Source of the DNA: a virus
Virus record (IMG/VR): IMGVR_UViG_3300042898_003677
Span: 1-64,000 of that record
Strand: one strand, 5' to 3'
DNA length: 64,000 nt
Shown here: one piece after another, positions 1 to 12,100 of the stretch
Layout of the letters: each line of letters opens with the position of its first letter
How positions within the stretch are numbered: position 1 is the stretch's first letter
Position numbers and translations under genes: made by a program
Notes under the pieces: model-generated
Databases searched by the model: none
The model's input: the letters and a program-made list of their open reading frames with translations, nothing else
Told to the model about the DNA's origin: nothing

Positions 1-3000
1 TTCCGCTAGTTCCTGAAGAACCTGAAGTACCACTTGAGCCAGATGTTCCTGACGAACCACTTGAACCAGATGTTCCTGATGAACCTGAGCTTCCGCTAGT
101 TCCTGAAGAACCTGAAGTACCACTTGAGCCAGATGTTCCTGACGAACCACTTGAACCAGATGTTCCTGATGAACCTGAGCTTCCGCTAGTTCCTGAAGAA
201 CCTGAAGTACCACTTGAACCAGAACTTCCTGAAGTACCAGATGAACCTGAGCTACCTGATGTTCCTGAAGAACCTGAAGTACCACTTGAGCCAGATGTTC
301 CTGATGAACCTGAGCTTCCTGAAGTACCACTTGAACCTGATGTACCAGAACTTCCACTTGTTCCTGATGTACCAGAACTTCCACTTGTTCCTGAAGAACC
401 TGATTTACCAGATGAACCTGAAGAACCGCTTGTTCCGCTTGAACCTGAGCTACCTGATGTTCCGCTTGAACCTGAAGAACCGCTAGTTCCTGATGAACCT
501 GATGTACCGCTTGAACCTGAACTTCCTGAAGTACCACTTGAGCCAGATGTTCCTGATGAACCTGAACTTCCTGAAGTACCACTTGAACCTGATGAACCGC
601 TAGTTCCTGATGAACCTGATGTACCGCTTGAACCTGAACTTCCTGAAGTACCACTTGAACCTGATGAACCGCTAGTTCCTGATGAACCACTTGTTCCGCT
701 TGAACCAGAACTTCCTGAAGTACCAGATGAACCTGAGCTACCTGATGTTCCACTTGAACCTGATGTACCAGAACTTCCTGAAGTACCGCTTGAACCTGAT
801 GTACCGCTTGAACCTGAACTTCCTGATGTACCGCTTGAACCTGAACTTCCTGAAGTACCTGAAGAACCTGATGAACCTGATGTACCAGAACTTCCACTTG
901 TTCCGCTTGAACCTGATGTACCGCTTGAACCTGAACTTCCTGAAGTACCTGAAGAACCTGATGAACCTGAAGTACCACTTGAACCTGATGTACCAGAACT
1001 TCCTGATGTGCCAGATGAACCTGAAGAACCGCTAGTTCCTGATGAACCTGAAGTACCACTTGAGCCAGATGTTCCTGATGAACCTGAACTTCCACTAGTT
1101 CCTGACGAACCACTTGAGCCAGATGTTCCTGAAGAACCGCTTGTTCCACTTGAACCCGAAGTACCACTTGAACCTGAACTACCTGATGTTCCTGATGAAC
1201 CTGAACTTCCTGAAGTACCACTTGAACCTGATGTTCCTGATGAACCTGAACTTCCTGAAGTACCACTTGAACCTGATGTACCAGAACTTCCACTTGAACC
1301 TGATGTTCCACTTGAACCTGAACTTCCACTAGTTCCTGACGAACCACTTGAACCAGATGTTCCTGAAGAACCTGATGTACCACTTGAACCTGATGTTCCT
1401 GATGAACCTGATGTACCGCTTGAACCTGAACTTCCTGATGTACCGCTTGAACCTGATGAACCTGAAGTTCCTGATGAACCGCTAGTTCCTGAAGAACCGC
1501 TTGTTCCACTTGAACCTGATGAACCTGATGTACCACTTGAACCTGAACTTCCTGAAGTACCTGAAGAACCTGAAGTACCACTTGAACCTGATGTTCCTGA
1601 AGAACCTGATGTTCCTGATGAACCTGAACTTCCTGATGTACCAGATGAACCTGAACTTCCGCTTGTTCCCGATGAACCTGAAGAACCTGAAGTACCAGAT
1701 GAACCTGATGTACCACTTGAACCTGATGTTCCTGAAGAACCTGAACTTCCACTAGTTCCTGACGAACCACTTGAACCAGATGTTCCTGATGAACCTGATG
1801 TACCACTTGAACCTGATGTTCCACTTGAACCTGAACTTCCACTAGTTCCTGACGAACCTGATGTACCACTTGAACCTGAACTTCCGCTAGTTCCCGATGA
1901 ACCACTTGAACCTGATGTTCCTGAAGAACCTGATGTACCACTTGAACCTGAACTTCCGCTAGTTCCCGATGAACCACTTGAACCTGATGTTCCTGAAGAA
2001 CCGCTAGTTCCTGATGAACCTGATGTACCGCTTGAACCTGAACTTCCTGATGTACCGCTTGAACCTGATGAACCTGAAGTTCCTGATGAACCACTTGTTC
2101 CGCTTGAACCAGAGCTTCCTGAAGTACCAGATGAACCTGAGCTACCTGATGTTCCACTTGAACCTGATGTTCCTGAACTTCCTGATGTACCGCTTGAACC
2201 TGAACTTCCACTAGTTCCTGACGAACCACTTGAACCTGATGTTCCTGAAGAACCTGAAGTACCGCTTGAACCTGAGCTACCTGATGTTCCTGACGAACCC
2301 GAAGTACCACTTGAACCTGAGCTACCTGATGTTCCTGACGAACCACTTGAACCAGATGTTCCTGATGAACCTGATGTACCACTTGAACCTGATGTTCCTG
2401 AAGAACCTGAACTTCCACTAGTTCCTGACGAACCACTTGAGCCAGATGTTCCTGAAGAACCTGACGTACCAGATGAACCTGAGCTACCTGATGTTCCTGA
2501 TGAACCACTTGAACCTGATGTACCACTTGAACCTGATGTACCAGAACTTCCTGATGTGCCAGATGAACCTGAAGAACCGCTAGTTCCTGAAGAACCGCTA
2601 GTTCCTGAAGAACCGCTTGTACCACTTGAACCTGATGAACCGCTAGTTCCTGACGAACCACTTGAGCCAGATGTTCCTGATGAACCTGATGTTCCTGAAG
2701 AACCTGACGTACCACTTGAACCTGATGAACCTGAAGTACCGCTTGAACCTGATGTTCCCGAAGAACCACTTGTACCACTTGAACCTGATGTTCCAGATGA
2801 ACCTGAACTTCCACTAGTTCCTGACGAACCACTTGAGCCAGATGTTCCTGAACTTCCTGATGTTCCAGATGAACCTGAACTTCCACTAGTTCCTGACGAA
2901 CCACTTGAGCCAGATGTTCCTGAACTTCCTGAAGTTCCTGATGAACCACTTGAACCTGATGAACCACTTGAACCTGATGAACCGCTAGTTCCTGACGAAC

Positions 3001-5671
3001 CACTTGAGCCAGATGTTCCTGAAGAACCTGACGTACCACTTGAACCTGAAGTTCCTGAAGAACCCGAAGTACCACTTGAACCTGAACTTCCACTAGTTCC
3101 TGACGAACCACTTGAGCCAGATGTTCCTGATGAACCTGATGTTCCTGAAGAACCCGAAGTACCACTTGAACCTGATGAACCGCTAGTTCCTGACGAACCA
3201 CTTGAGCCAGATGTTCCTGATGAACCTGATGTTCCTGAAGAACCTGAAGTTCCACTTGAACCTGAGCTACCTGAAGTTCCTGAAGAACCCGATGAACCAC
3301 TAGTTCCTGAAGAACCGCTAGTTCCTGAAGAACCGCTAGTTCCTGAAGAACCGCTTGTACCACTTGAACCTGATGAACCGCTTGTTCCTGAAGAACCACT
3401 TGAGCCAGATGTTCCTGAAGAACCTGACGTACCACTTGAACCTGAAGAACCGCTTGTTCCTGAAGAGCCGCTTGAACCTGATGTTCCTGAAGAACCTGAT
3501 GTTCCTGATGAACCTGAACTTCCACTAGTTCCTGACGAACCCGAAGTACCACTTGAACCTGAACTTCCACTAGTTCCTGACGAACCACTTGAGCCAGATG
3601 TTCCTGATGAACCTGATGTTCCTGATGAACCACTTGAACCTGATGTTCCCGAAGAACCACTTGTACCACTTGAACCAGATGTTCCTGATGAACCTGATGA
3701 ACCGCTAGTTCCTGATGAGCCACTTGAACCTGAAGTACCAGATGAACCTGATGTACCACTTGAACCTGAAGTACCAGATGAACCTGATGAACCGCTAGTT
3801 CCTGATGAACCACTTGAGCCAGATGTTCCTGAACTTCCTGATGTACCGCTTGAACCTGATGAACCACTAGTTCCTGATGAACCACTTGAGCCAGATGTTC
3901 CTGAACTTCCTGAAGTTCCAGATGAACCTGATGAACCACTAGTTCCTGACGAACCACTTGAGCCAGATGTTCCTGAAGAACCGCTTGTTCCACTTGAACC
4001 TGATGAACCGCTAGTTCCTGACGAACCACTTGAGCCAGATGTTCCTGAAGAACCTGACGTACCACTTGAACCTGATGAACCGCTTGTTCCACTTGAACCT
4101 GATGAACCTGAAGTTCCTGATGAACCACTTGAACCTGATGTTCCTGAACTTCCACTAGTTCCTGACGAACCTGAAGTTCCTGAAGAACCACTTGAGCCAG
4201 ATGTTCCTGAAGAACCACTTGTTCCACTTGAACCTGAGCTACCTGATGTACCGCTTGAACCTGAACTTCCTGAAGAACCGCTTGTTCCTGAAGAACCGCT
4301 TGAACCTGATGTTCCCGAAGAACCACTTGAACCTGAACTTCCGCTAGTTCCCGATGAACCACTTGAGCCAGATGTTCCACTTGAACCTGATGAACCTGAT
4401 GTTCCTGAAGAACCGCTTGTTCCACTTGAACCTGAACTTCCACTAGTTCCTGACGAACCGCTTGTTCCACTTGAACCTGATGAACCTGAAGTTCCTGATG
4501 AACCACTTGAACCTGATGTTCCTGAACTTCCTGATGTACCGCTTGAACCTGATGAACCTGATGTACCGCTTGAACCTGATGAACCTGAAGTTCCTGATGA
4601 ACCACTTGAGCCAGATGTTCCTGAACTTCCGCTAGTTCCTGAAGAACCGCTTGTTCCTGAAGAACCTGATGAACCGCTTGTTCCTGAAGAACCTGATGAA
4701 CCGCTAGTTCCTGATGAGCCACTTGAACCTGAAGTACCACTTGAACCTGATGTTCCTGAAGAACCTGAACTTCCACTAGTTCCTGATGAACCACTTGAGC
4801 CAGATGTTCCTGAACTTCCGCTAGTTCCTGATGAACCACTTGAGCCAGATGTTCCTGAACTTCCGCTAGTTCCTGATGAACCACTTGAGCCAGATGTTCC
4901 TGAACTTCCGCTAGTTCCTGATGAACCGCTTGTTCCACTTGAACCTGAACTTCCGCTAGTTCCTGATGAACCGCTTGTTCCACTTGAACCTGATGTTCCT
5001 GAAGAACCTGATGAACCACTTGAACCTGATGAACCGCTAGTTCCCGATGAACCACTTGAACCTGATGTTCCTGAAGAACCTGATGAACCACTTGAACCTG
5101 ATGTTCCTGAAGAACCTGATGTACCACTTGAACCTGATGAACCGCTTGTTCCACTTGAACCTGAACTTCCGCTAGTTCCCGATGAACCACTTGAGCCAGA
5201 TGTTCCTGAACTTCCGCTAGTTCCTGATGAACCGCTTGTTCCACTTGAACCTGAACTTCCGCTAGTTCCCGATGAACCACTTGAGCCAGATGTTCCTGAA
5301 CTTCCGCTTGTTCCACTTGAACCTGATGTTCCTGAAGAACCTGATGAACCACTTGTTCCACTTGAACCTGAACTTCCACTAGTTCCTGACGAACCACTTG
5401 AGCCAGATGTTCCTGAAGAACCGCTTGTACCACTTGAACCTGATGAACCGCTAGTTCCCGATGAACCACTTGAACCTGAACTTCCGCTTGTTCCACTTGA
5501 ACCTGAACTTCCACTAGTTCCTGACGAACCACTTGAGCCAGATGTTCCTGAAGAACCGCTTGTACCACTTGAACCTGATGTTCCTGAAGAACCGCTTGTT
5601 CCACTTGAACCTGAACTTCCGCTAGTTCCCGATGAACCGCTTGAACCTGATGTTCCTGAAGAACCTGATGT
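1..5671 (-). repeat. Coding Gly-X-Y repeat array of fibre 2, with perfect tandem units
   Basis: The whole stretch is a degenerate 9-bp-based array coding for GTS and GSS triplets. Longer units are superimposed on it. Positions 1-90 and 91-180 are identical 90-bp units, and a third copy begins at 181 and diverges after about 37 bases. Around 4774-4908 a 45-bp unit occurs three times in tandem. These are signs of recent unequal recombination or slippage within the gene. Confidence 0.9.
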
Positions 5672-5998
5672 TCCATCAACACCAGCTATAATCCAATCAC
5701 TTCCGTTACTTGTGACTTGGATGGAATCTTTACTTGTTAATGTTTGTGTTGTTTGACCATCAATAGTTTGGCTACCACTACCGTCTAATGTTATAACACC
5801 GTTACCACTATTTTTAATAACATAAATTTTACCTTTAATGCCAACGGCACTTGGTAATGTTATTTGAAATGTTCCTGATGTTGCATCAATTAAATAATCA
5901 TTTGCTGTAATAGTATACGTACCATTTACAGCGGTGTAAGGGAATGTAATACCCCCCAATGATATGACACCTTTGCGCGCTACAAATTCATTTGCCAT
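1..5998 (-). CDS. Giant Gly-X-Y repeat fibre protein 2 (C-terminus outside window)
   Basis: The frame opens with ATG at 5998 and stays open to the left edge, so at least 1999 codons are present and the C-terminus is missing. Residues 1 to about 107 form a non-repetitive head beginning MANEFVARKG, rich in short beta-type segments (TITANDYLIDA, IYVIKNSGNG, SDWIIAGVDG), of the kind found at the start of phage tail fibres. All that follows is Gly-X-Y triplets in which X is Thr or Ser and Y is Ser, with no Pro. It is probably a long thin fibre or whisker on the virion, with its head on the particle and an unseen receptor-binding tip. It lies just downstream of a second fibre of the same design, separated by a terminator and the late motif. 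Which baseplate position it occupies cannot be told. Confidence 0.85.
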   Translation of the reverse strand, partial: MANEFVARKGVISLGGITFPYTAVNGTYTITANDYLIDATSGTFQITLPSAVGIKGKIYVIKNSGNGVITLDGSGSQTIDGQTTQTLTSKDSIQVTSNGSDWIIAGVDGTSGSSGTSGSSGSSGTSGSSGSSGTSGSSGTSGSSGTSGSSGTSGSSGSSGTSGSSGSSGTSGSSGSSGSSGTSGSSGSSGTSGSSGTSGSSGSSGTSGSSGSSGTSGSSGSSGTSGSSGTSGSSGTSGSSGSSGTSGSSGSSGTSGSSGTSGSSGTSGSSGSSGTSGSSGSSGTSGSSGSSGTSGSSGTSGSSGSSGSSGTSGSSGSSGTSGSSGSSGSSGSSGTSGSSGTSGSSGTSGSSGSSGTSGSSGTSGSSGTSGSSGSSGTSGSSGTSGSSGSSGTSGSSGTSGSSGSSGTSGSSGSSGTSGSSGTSGSSGSSGTSGSSGSSGTSGSSGSSGTSGSSGTSGSSGTSGSSGSSGTSGSSGSSGTSGSSGSSGTSGSSGTSGSSGSSGTSGSSGSSGTSGSSGTSGSSGSSGTSGSSGTSGSSGSSGTSGSSGSSGTSGSSGSSGSSGTSGSSGSSGTSGSSGSSGSSGTSGSSGSSGTSGSSGTSGSSGSSGTSGSSGTSGSSGTSGSSGSSGTSGSSGSSGTSGSSGSSGTSGSSGTSGSSGSSGTSGSSGSSGTSGSSGTSGSSGSSGTSGSSGSSGTSGSSGTSGSSGSSGTSGSSGSSGTSGSSGTSGSSGSSGTSGSSGSSGTSGSSGTSGSSGTSGSSGSSGTSGSSGSSGTSGSSGTSGSSGTSGSSGSSGTSGSSGTSGSSGSSGTSGSSGSSGTSGSSGTSGSSGSSGTSGSSGTSGSSGSSGTSGSSGSSGTSGSSGTSGSSGSSGTSGSSGSSGTSGSSGTSGSSGTSGSSGTSGSSGSSGTSGSSGSSGTSGSSGTSGSSGTSGSSGSSGTSGSSGSSGTSGSSGTSGSSGTSGSSGSSGTSGSSGSSGTSGSSGTSGSSGTSGSSGTSGSSGSSGTSGSSGSSGSSGSSGSSGTSGSSGTSGSSGSSGTSGSSGSSGTSGSSGTSGSSGSSGTSGSSGSSGTSGSSGTSGSSGTSGSSGTSGSSGSSGTSGSSGTSGSSGTSGSSGSSGTSGSSGSSGTSGSSGTSGSSGTSGSSGSSGTSGSSGTSGSSGTSGSSGSSGTSGSSGSSGTSGSSGTSGSSGSSGTSGSSGSSGTSGSSGTSGSSGTSGSSGSSGTSGSSGSSGTSGSSGTSGSSGSSGTSGSSGTSGSSGSSGTSGSSGSSGTSGSSGTSGSSGTSGSSGSSGTSGSSGSSGTSGSSGTSGSSGSSGTSGSSGSSGTSGSSGTSGSSGTSGSSGSSGTSGSSGSSGTSGSSGTSGSSGSSGTSGSSGSSGTSGSSGTSGSSGSSGTSGSSGTSGSSGTSGSSGSSGTSGSSGSSGTSGSSGTSGSSGTSGSSGSSGTSGSSGSSGTSGSSGSSGTSGSSGTSGSSGTSGSSGTSGSSGSSGTSGSSGSSGTSGSSGTSGSSGTSGSSGSSGTSGSSGSSGTSGSSGTSGSSGTSGSSGTSGSSGSSGTSGSSGSSGTSGSSGSSGTSGSSGTSGSSGSSGTSGSSGTSGSSGSSGTSGSSGSSGTSGSSGTSGSSGTSGSSGSSGTSGSSGSSGTSGSSGTSGSSGTSGSSGSSGTSGSSGTSGSSGTSGSSGSSGTSGSSGSSGTSGSSGTSGSSGTSGSSGSSGTSGSSGSSGTSGSSGSSGTSGSSGTSGSSGTSGSSGTSGSSGSSGTSGSSGSSGTSGSSGTSGSSGSSGTSGSSGSSGTSGSSGTSGSSGSSGTSGSSGSSGTSGSSGTSGSSGSSGTSGSSGTSGSSGSSGTSGSSGSSGTSGSSGSSGKSGSSGTSGSSGTSGTSGSSGTSGSSGTSGSSGSSGTSGSSGTSGSSGTSGSSGSSGTSGSSGSSGTSGSSGTSGSSGSSGTSGSSGSSGTSGSSGTSGSSGTSGSSGSSGTSGSSGSSGTSGSSGTSGSSGTSG

Positions 5999-6051
5999 TA
6001 TTTTCTTCTTTTTTCACTTTCCAAAAGAATCGGTTCAAGTTTATTTTATTC

Positions 6052-6059
6052 TATAAATA
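6052..6059 (-). promoter_or_regulatory. Putative late promoter motif of fibre 2
   Basis: The coding strand reads CTATTTATAGAATAAA here, 53 nt before the ATG at 5998 and after the terminator of fibre 1. It is one of twelve copies of the TATTTATN motif in the window. The leader is the longest of the set. Confidence 0.55.
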
Positions 6060-6084
6060 GATTAATAAACTTATTTGGATAGTT

Positions 6085-6123
6085 TAAATAAAAAAAATCC
6101 CCCACTTTTTGAGTGAGGGATTT
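6085..6123 (-). terminator. Intrinsic terminator after fibre 1
   Basis: A 12-position stem with one mismatch (6095-6106 with 6112-6123) and a 5-nt loop is followed on the minus strand by a run of eight T. It lies 18 bp after the stop codon of the 6142-13227 gene, in the direction of transcription. Confidence 0.9.
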
Positions 6124-6141
6124 CTCTTAGTTATAATTAAT

Positions 6142-9100
6142 TTAGAATATTATTCTTGTATTAACTTTAACATCCCAATCTCCTACTGAAACACCAGCTT
6201 GAAGTTGAACGTCAGCACCTACGACTACAACTCTAAACTCTATACCGAGTGTTGAACCTCCTAAGTCAGGTGTTGAGTATTCGGTGAATTCTGCAAAACT
6301 ATCATTCCAAACACCCATAACAACACCACTTCTTCTATAATTTAAGTTATGTTCTATAACAACGTATTCAAAATGACAACTGCTACCTGTTGAACTTGGG
6401 AATGACTCTATAACTGTTGTACCAGGACTTACGGTTGCGTAATCTACAGTTTGAGTTCTTTGACCTCCGTAAAGTGTTAAATACTGTTGGTCATATGTCA
6501 AACCACTTTCAGCGATTGCTCCATTTGCAGTTCCATCAGAAGTTAACACTCTTGTTAATGATGGATTTGTAACTGCGGTAAACCCTGTTCCAGAAGTTCC
6601 ACTTGAACCTGAACTACCTGAAGTTCCTGACGAACCTGAGCTTCCTGAAGTTCCACTTGAACCTGAAGAACCAGAAGTTCCTGATGAACCTGAACTTCCT
6701 GATGTTCCACTTGAACCTGATGTTCCTGAAGAACCACTTGAACCTGACGAACCTGATTGACCTATACCTGCGACTTGGATTAACACATCGTCAGCGTTTG
6801 CCGGTACCCAATCACTTCCTGATAAGTAATCAAGTGCAAATTCCCAATAACTACCATTGTCAGCACCATTACCATTTTGTGTATAGTATATTACATCTGA
6901 ACCACCAACTAATCTTGTAATTTTCCAAAGTGTACCATTACCTAATGTTCCATAAATCGCACTATAGTTAGGTGTATTTGATAATGGAGTTTCACCAATT
7001 AATAGTGTAAACGGTGTTATTGGAAACCCGTCAGCCGGTACTGCATTTCTAACTTTTTGATTTCCAGGACTTCCTGTAGTATAATCCCAAATATTATCAA
7101 TAATATAACCTGAAGAACCTGATGTTCCTGATGAGCCAGATGTTCCTGAGCTACCGCTAGTTCCTGAAGAACCGCTAGTTCCACTTGAACCTGATGTTCC
7201 TGAAGAACCTGAGCTTCCGCTAGTTCCTGAAGAACCGCTAGTTCCACTTGAACCTGATGTTCCTGAAGAACCTGAGCTTCCGCTAGTTCCTGAAGAACCA
7301 CTTGAGCCAGATGTTCCTGAAGAACCGCTAGTTCCACTTGAACCTGATGTTCCTGAAGAACCTGAGCTTCCACTAGTTCCTGAAGAACCACTTGAGCCAG
7401 ATGTTCCTGAAGAACCTGAGCTTCCACTAGTTCCTGAAGAACCACTTGAGCCAGATGTTCCTGAAGAACCGCTAGTTCCACTTGAACCTGAAAGTCCTGT
7501 AGTTGTAACACACCAATAATAAACATCTGGTAATAAAGGTGCTCCAGTACCTGTTCCTCCAATATATGTAACACTAAAGGTAATTCCACCTCCACCAATT
7601 GTTGGGGTATTATTTAATTGATAAATGTAAGTTCCTGATGGTGTGGTAATTATTATTTCTGTACCAGCACCAACATTACTCCAAAAACCGCTTCTATTTA
7701 CACCATTATAATCATTAAATAAAGTCTTAATAGATGTTGCTAAAGTCCAATCGATATTGTTTACCACTTGAGCCTGACCTTGAACTGTCGGTACACTTGT
7801 TATGTGGTCATAAGGGAAACAATTACCATCAATACCTGATGTTCCTGATGAGCCACTTGTTCCTGACGAACCTGATGTACCACTTGAACCTGAACTTCCG
7901 CTAGTTCCGCTTGAACCTGATGTTCCTGACGAACCGCTAGTACCCGAAGAACCTGATGTTCCGCTAGTTCCTGATGAACCTGATGTTCCACTAGTACCTG
8001 ATGAACCTGAAGTTCCGCTAGTACCCGAAGAACCTGATGTTCCTGATGAACCTGAAGTTCCGCTAGTTCCTGATGAGCCACTTGTTCCTGACGAACCTGA
8101 TGTTCCTGATGAACCTGAAGTTCCGCTAGTACCTGATGAACCTGAAGTTCCGCTAGTTCCTGATGAGCCACTTGTTCCTGACGAACCTGATGTACCACTT
8201 GAACCTGAACTTCCGCTAGTTCCGCTTGAACCTGATGTTCCTGACGAACCGCTAGTTCCTGATGAACCTGATGTTCCACTAGTACCTGATGAACCTGAAG
8301 TTCCGCTAGTACCCGAAGAACCTGATGTTCCCGATGAACCTGAAGTTCCGCTAGTTCCTGATGAGCCACTTGTTCCTGACGAACCTGATGTTCCTGATGA
8401 ACCTGAAGTTCCGCTAGTACCTGATGAACCTGAAGTTCCGCTTGTACCTGATGAACCACTTGTTCCTGAAGAACCTGATGTTCCGCTTGTACCTGATGAA
8501 CCTGATGTACCACTTGAACCTGAACTTCCGCTAGTTCCGCTTGAACCTGATGTTCCTGACGAACCGCTAGTACCCGAAGAACCTGATGTTCCGCTAGTTC
8601 CTGATGAACCTGATGTTCCACTAGTACCTGATGAGCCACTTGTTCCTGACGAACCTGATGTTCCTGATGAACCTGAAGTTCCGCTAGTACCCGAAGAACC
8701 TGATGTTCCCGATGAACCTGAAGTTCCGCTAGTTCCTGATGAGCCACTTGTTCCTGACGAACCTGATGTTCCTGAAGAACCTGAAGTTCCAGATGTTCCA
8801 CTAGTTCCTGAAGAACCTGATGTTCCTGAAGTACCACTTGTTCCCGAAGAACCTGAAGTACCACTAGTTCCTGATGAACCTGACGAACCTGAAGTTCCCG
8901 AAGAACCTGATGTTCCAGATGTTCCGCTAGTTCCTGAAGAACCTGATGTTCCTGAAGTACCACTTGTTCCCGAAGAACCTGAAGTACCACTAGTTCCCGA
9001 AGAACCTGATGTTCCAGATGTTCCGCTAGTTCCTGAAGAACCTGATGTTCCTGAAGAACCTGACGAACCTGATGTTCCCGAAGAACCTGATGTTCCAGAT

Positions 9101-12100
9101 GTTCCGCTAGTTCCTGAAGAACCTGATGAACCTGAAGAACCTGAAGTTCCATTTGTACCGCTTGTTCCTGAAGAACCTGAAGTACCACTAGTTCCTGATG
9201 AACCTGACGAACCTGATGTTCCCGAAGAACCTGATGTTCCAGATGTTCCGCTAGTTCCTGAAGAACCTGATGTTCCTGAAGAACCTGATGTTCCACTAGT
9301 TCCTGATGAACCACTTGAACCTGAAGTTCCGCTAGTACCTGATGAACCTGATGTTCCGCTTGTTCCTGATGAACCTGAAGAACCTGAAGTTCCATTTGTA
9401 CCGCTTGTTCCTGAAGAACCTGATGAACCTGATGTTCCACTAGTTCCTGAAGAACCACTTGAACCTGAAGTTCCGCTAGTACCTGATGAACCTGATGTTC
9501 CGCTTGTTCCTGATGAACCTGAAGAACCTGAAGTTCCATTTGTACCGCTTGTTCCTGAAGAACCTGAAGTTCCGCTAGTTCCTGAAGAACCTGATGTTCC
9601 TGAAGAACCTGATGTTCCTGAAGAACCTGACGAACCTGATGTTCCCGAAGAACCTGATGTTCCAGAAGTTCCGCTAGTACCTGATGAACCTGATGTTCCG
9701 CTTGTTCCTGATGAACCTGAAGAACCTGATGTTCCACTAGTTCCTGAAGAACCACTTGAACCTGAAGTTCCGCTAGTACCTGATGAACCTGATGTTCCGC
9801 TAGTTCCTGAAGAACCTGATGAACCTGAAGAACCTGAAGTTCCATTTGTACCGCTTGTTCCTGAAGAACCTGATGAACCTGATGTTCCACTAGTTCCTGA
9901 AGAACCACTTGAACCTGAAGTTCCGCTAGTACCTGATGAACCTGATGTTCCGCTTGTTCCTGATGAACCTGAAGAACCTGAAGTTCCATTTGTACCGCTT
10001 GTTCCTGAAGAACCTGAAGTTCCGCTTGTTCCTGAAGAACCTGAAGTTCCGCTAGTACCTGATGAACCTGATGTTCCGCTCGTTCCTGATGAACCTGAGC
10101 TACCTGATGTTCCGCTCGTTCCTGATGAACCTGATGTTCCGCTCGTTCCTGATGAACCTGAAGTTCCATTTGTACCGCTTGTTCCTGAAGAACCTGATGT
10201 TCCGCTCGTTCCTGATGAACCTGAGCTACCTGATGTTCCGCTCGTTCCTGATGAACCTGATGTTCCGCTTGTTCCTGATGAACCTGAAGAACCTGAAGTT
10301 CCGCTAGTTCCTGATGAACCTGATGAACCACTTGAACCTGAAGTTCCATTTGTACCACTTGTTCCTGATGAACCTGAGCTACCTGATGTACCAGAAGTTC
10401 CTGAAGAACCTGAAGTTCCGCTCGTTCCTGATGAACCTGAAGAACCTGAAGTTCCACTAGTTCCTGACGAACCTGAAGTTCCGCTAGTACCTGATGAACC
10501 TGATGTACCACTTGTTCCTGACGAACCTGATGTTCCTGACGAACCACTTAAACCTGAAGTTCCGCTAGTACCTGACGAACCTGATGTTCCTGACGAACCA
10601 CTTGAACCTGAAGTTCCGCTAGTACCTGACGAACCTGAAGTTCCATTTGTACCACTTGTTCCTGATGAACCTGAGCTACCTGATGTTCCTGAAGAGCCAG
10701 ATGTTCCATTTGTACCGCTTGTTCCTGATGAACCTGATGTTCCATTTGTACCGCTTGTTCCTGATGAACCTGAAGTTCCACTTGAACCTGATGTTCCTGA
10801 AGTACCATCAGCACCGCTTACACCTGATGTTCCGCTCGTTCCTGAAGAGCCAGATGTACCATTTGTACCGCTTGTTCCCGATGAACCTGATGTTCCGCTC
10901 GTTCCTGAAGAACCTGATGTACCATTTGTACCGCTTGTTCCTGAAGAACCTGATGTTCCGCTAGTTCCTGATGAACCTGAAGTTCCGCTCGTTCCTGATG
11001 AACCACTTGAACCTGAAGTTCCATTTGTACCGCTTGTTCCTGAAGAACCTGATGTTCCGCTCGTTCCTGATGAACCTGAAGTTCCGCTTGTTCCTGATGA
11101 ACCTGAAGAACCTGAAGTTCCATTTGTACCGCTTGTTCCCGATGAACCTGATGTTCCGCTCGTTCCTGATGAACCACTTGAACCTGAAGTTCCATTTGTA
11201 CCGCTTGTTCCCGATGAACCTGATGTTCCGCTCGTTCCTGAAGAACCTGATGTACCATTTGTACCACTTGTTCCTGATGAACCTGAAGAACCTGAAGTTC
11301 CACTAGTTCCTGACGAACCTGAAGTTCCGCTAGTTCCTGATGAACCACTTGAACCTGAAGTTCCATTTGTACCACTTGTTCCTGATGAACCTGAGCTACC
11401 TGATGTACCAGAAGTTCCTGAAGAACCTGAAGTTCCATTTGTACCACTTGTTCCTGATGAACCTGAGCTACCTGATGTACCAGAAGTTCCCGATGAACCT
11501 GAAGTTCCGCTTGTTCCTGATGAACCTGATGTTCCGCTTGTTCCTGATGAACCTGATGTTCCGCTTGTTCCTGATGAACCTGAAGTTCCGCTCGTTCCTG
11601 ATGAACCACTTGAACCTGAAGTTCCGCTAGTACCTGAAGAACCACTTGAACCTGAAGTTCCATTTGTACCACTTGTTCCTGAAGAACCACTTGAACCTGA
11701 AGTTCCATTTGTACCGCTTGTTCCCGATGAACCTGAAGTTCCGCTCGTTCCTGATGAACCACTTGAACCTGAAGTTCCATTTGTACCGCTTGTTCCTGAA
11801 GAACCGCTTGAACCTGAAGTTCCATTTGTACCGCTTGTTCCTGAAGAACCGCTTGTTCCTGAAGAACCGCCTGTTCCTGATGAACCTGAAGTTCCACTTG
11901 TTCCTGATGAACCTGAAGTTCCACTTGTTCCTGAAGAACCTGAGGAACCGCCTGTTCCTGACGAACCACTAGTTCCTGACGAACCACTAGTTCCTGAAGT
12001 TCCGTCAGCACCACTTACACCTGATGTTCCTGATGTTCCTGAAGAACCTGATGTACCATTTGTACCGCTCGTTCCTGATGAACCACTTGAACCTGATGTA

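Noticed and set aside
1008-5756. Rightward open frame of 1582 codons (Pro-Asp-Glu-Pro/Leu-Glu-Pro repeat)
   Set aside because: It is the antisense shadow of the Gly-X-Y coding repeat of fibre 2. The codons used for Gly, Ser and Thr give no stop in this frame. It has no leader signal and its only non-repetitive part is the antisense of the fibre head.
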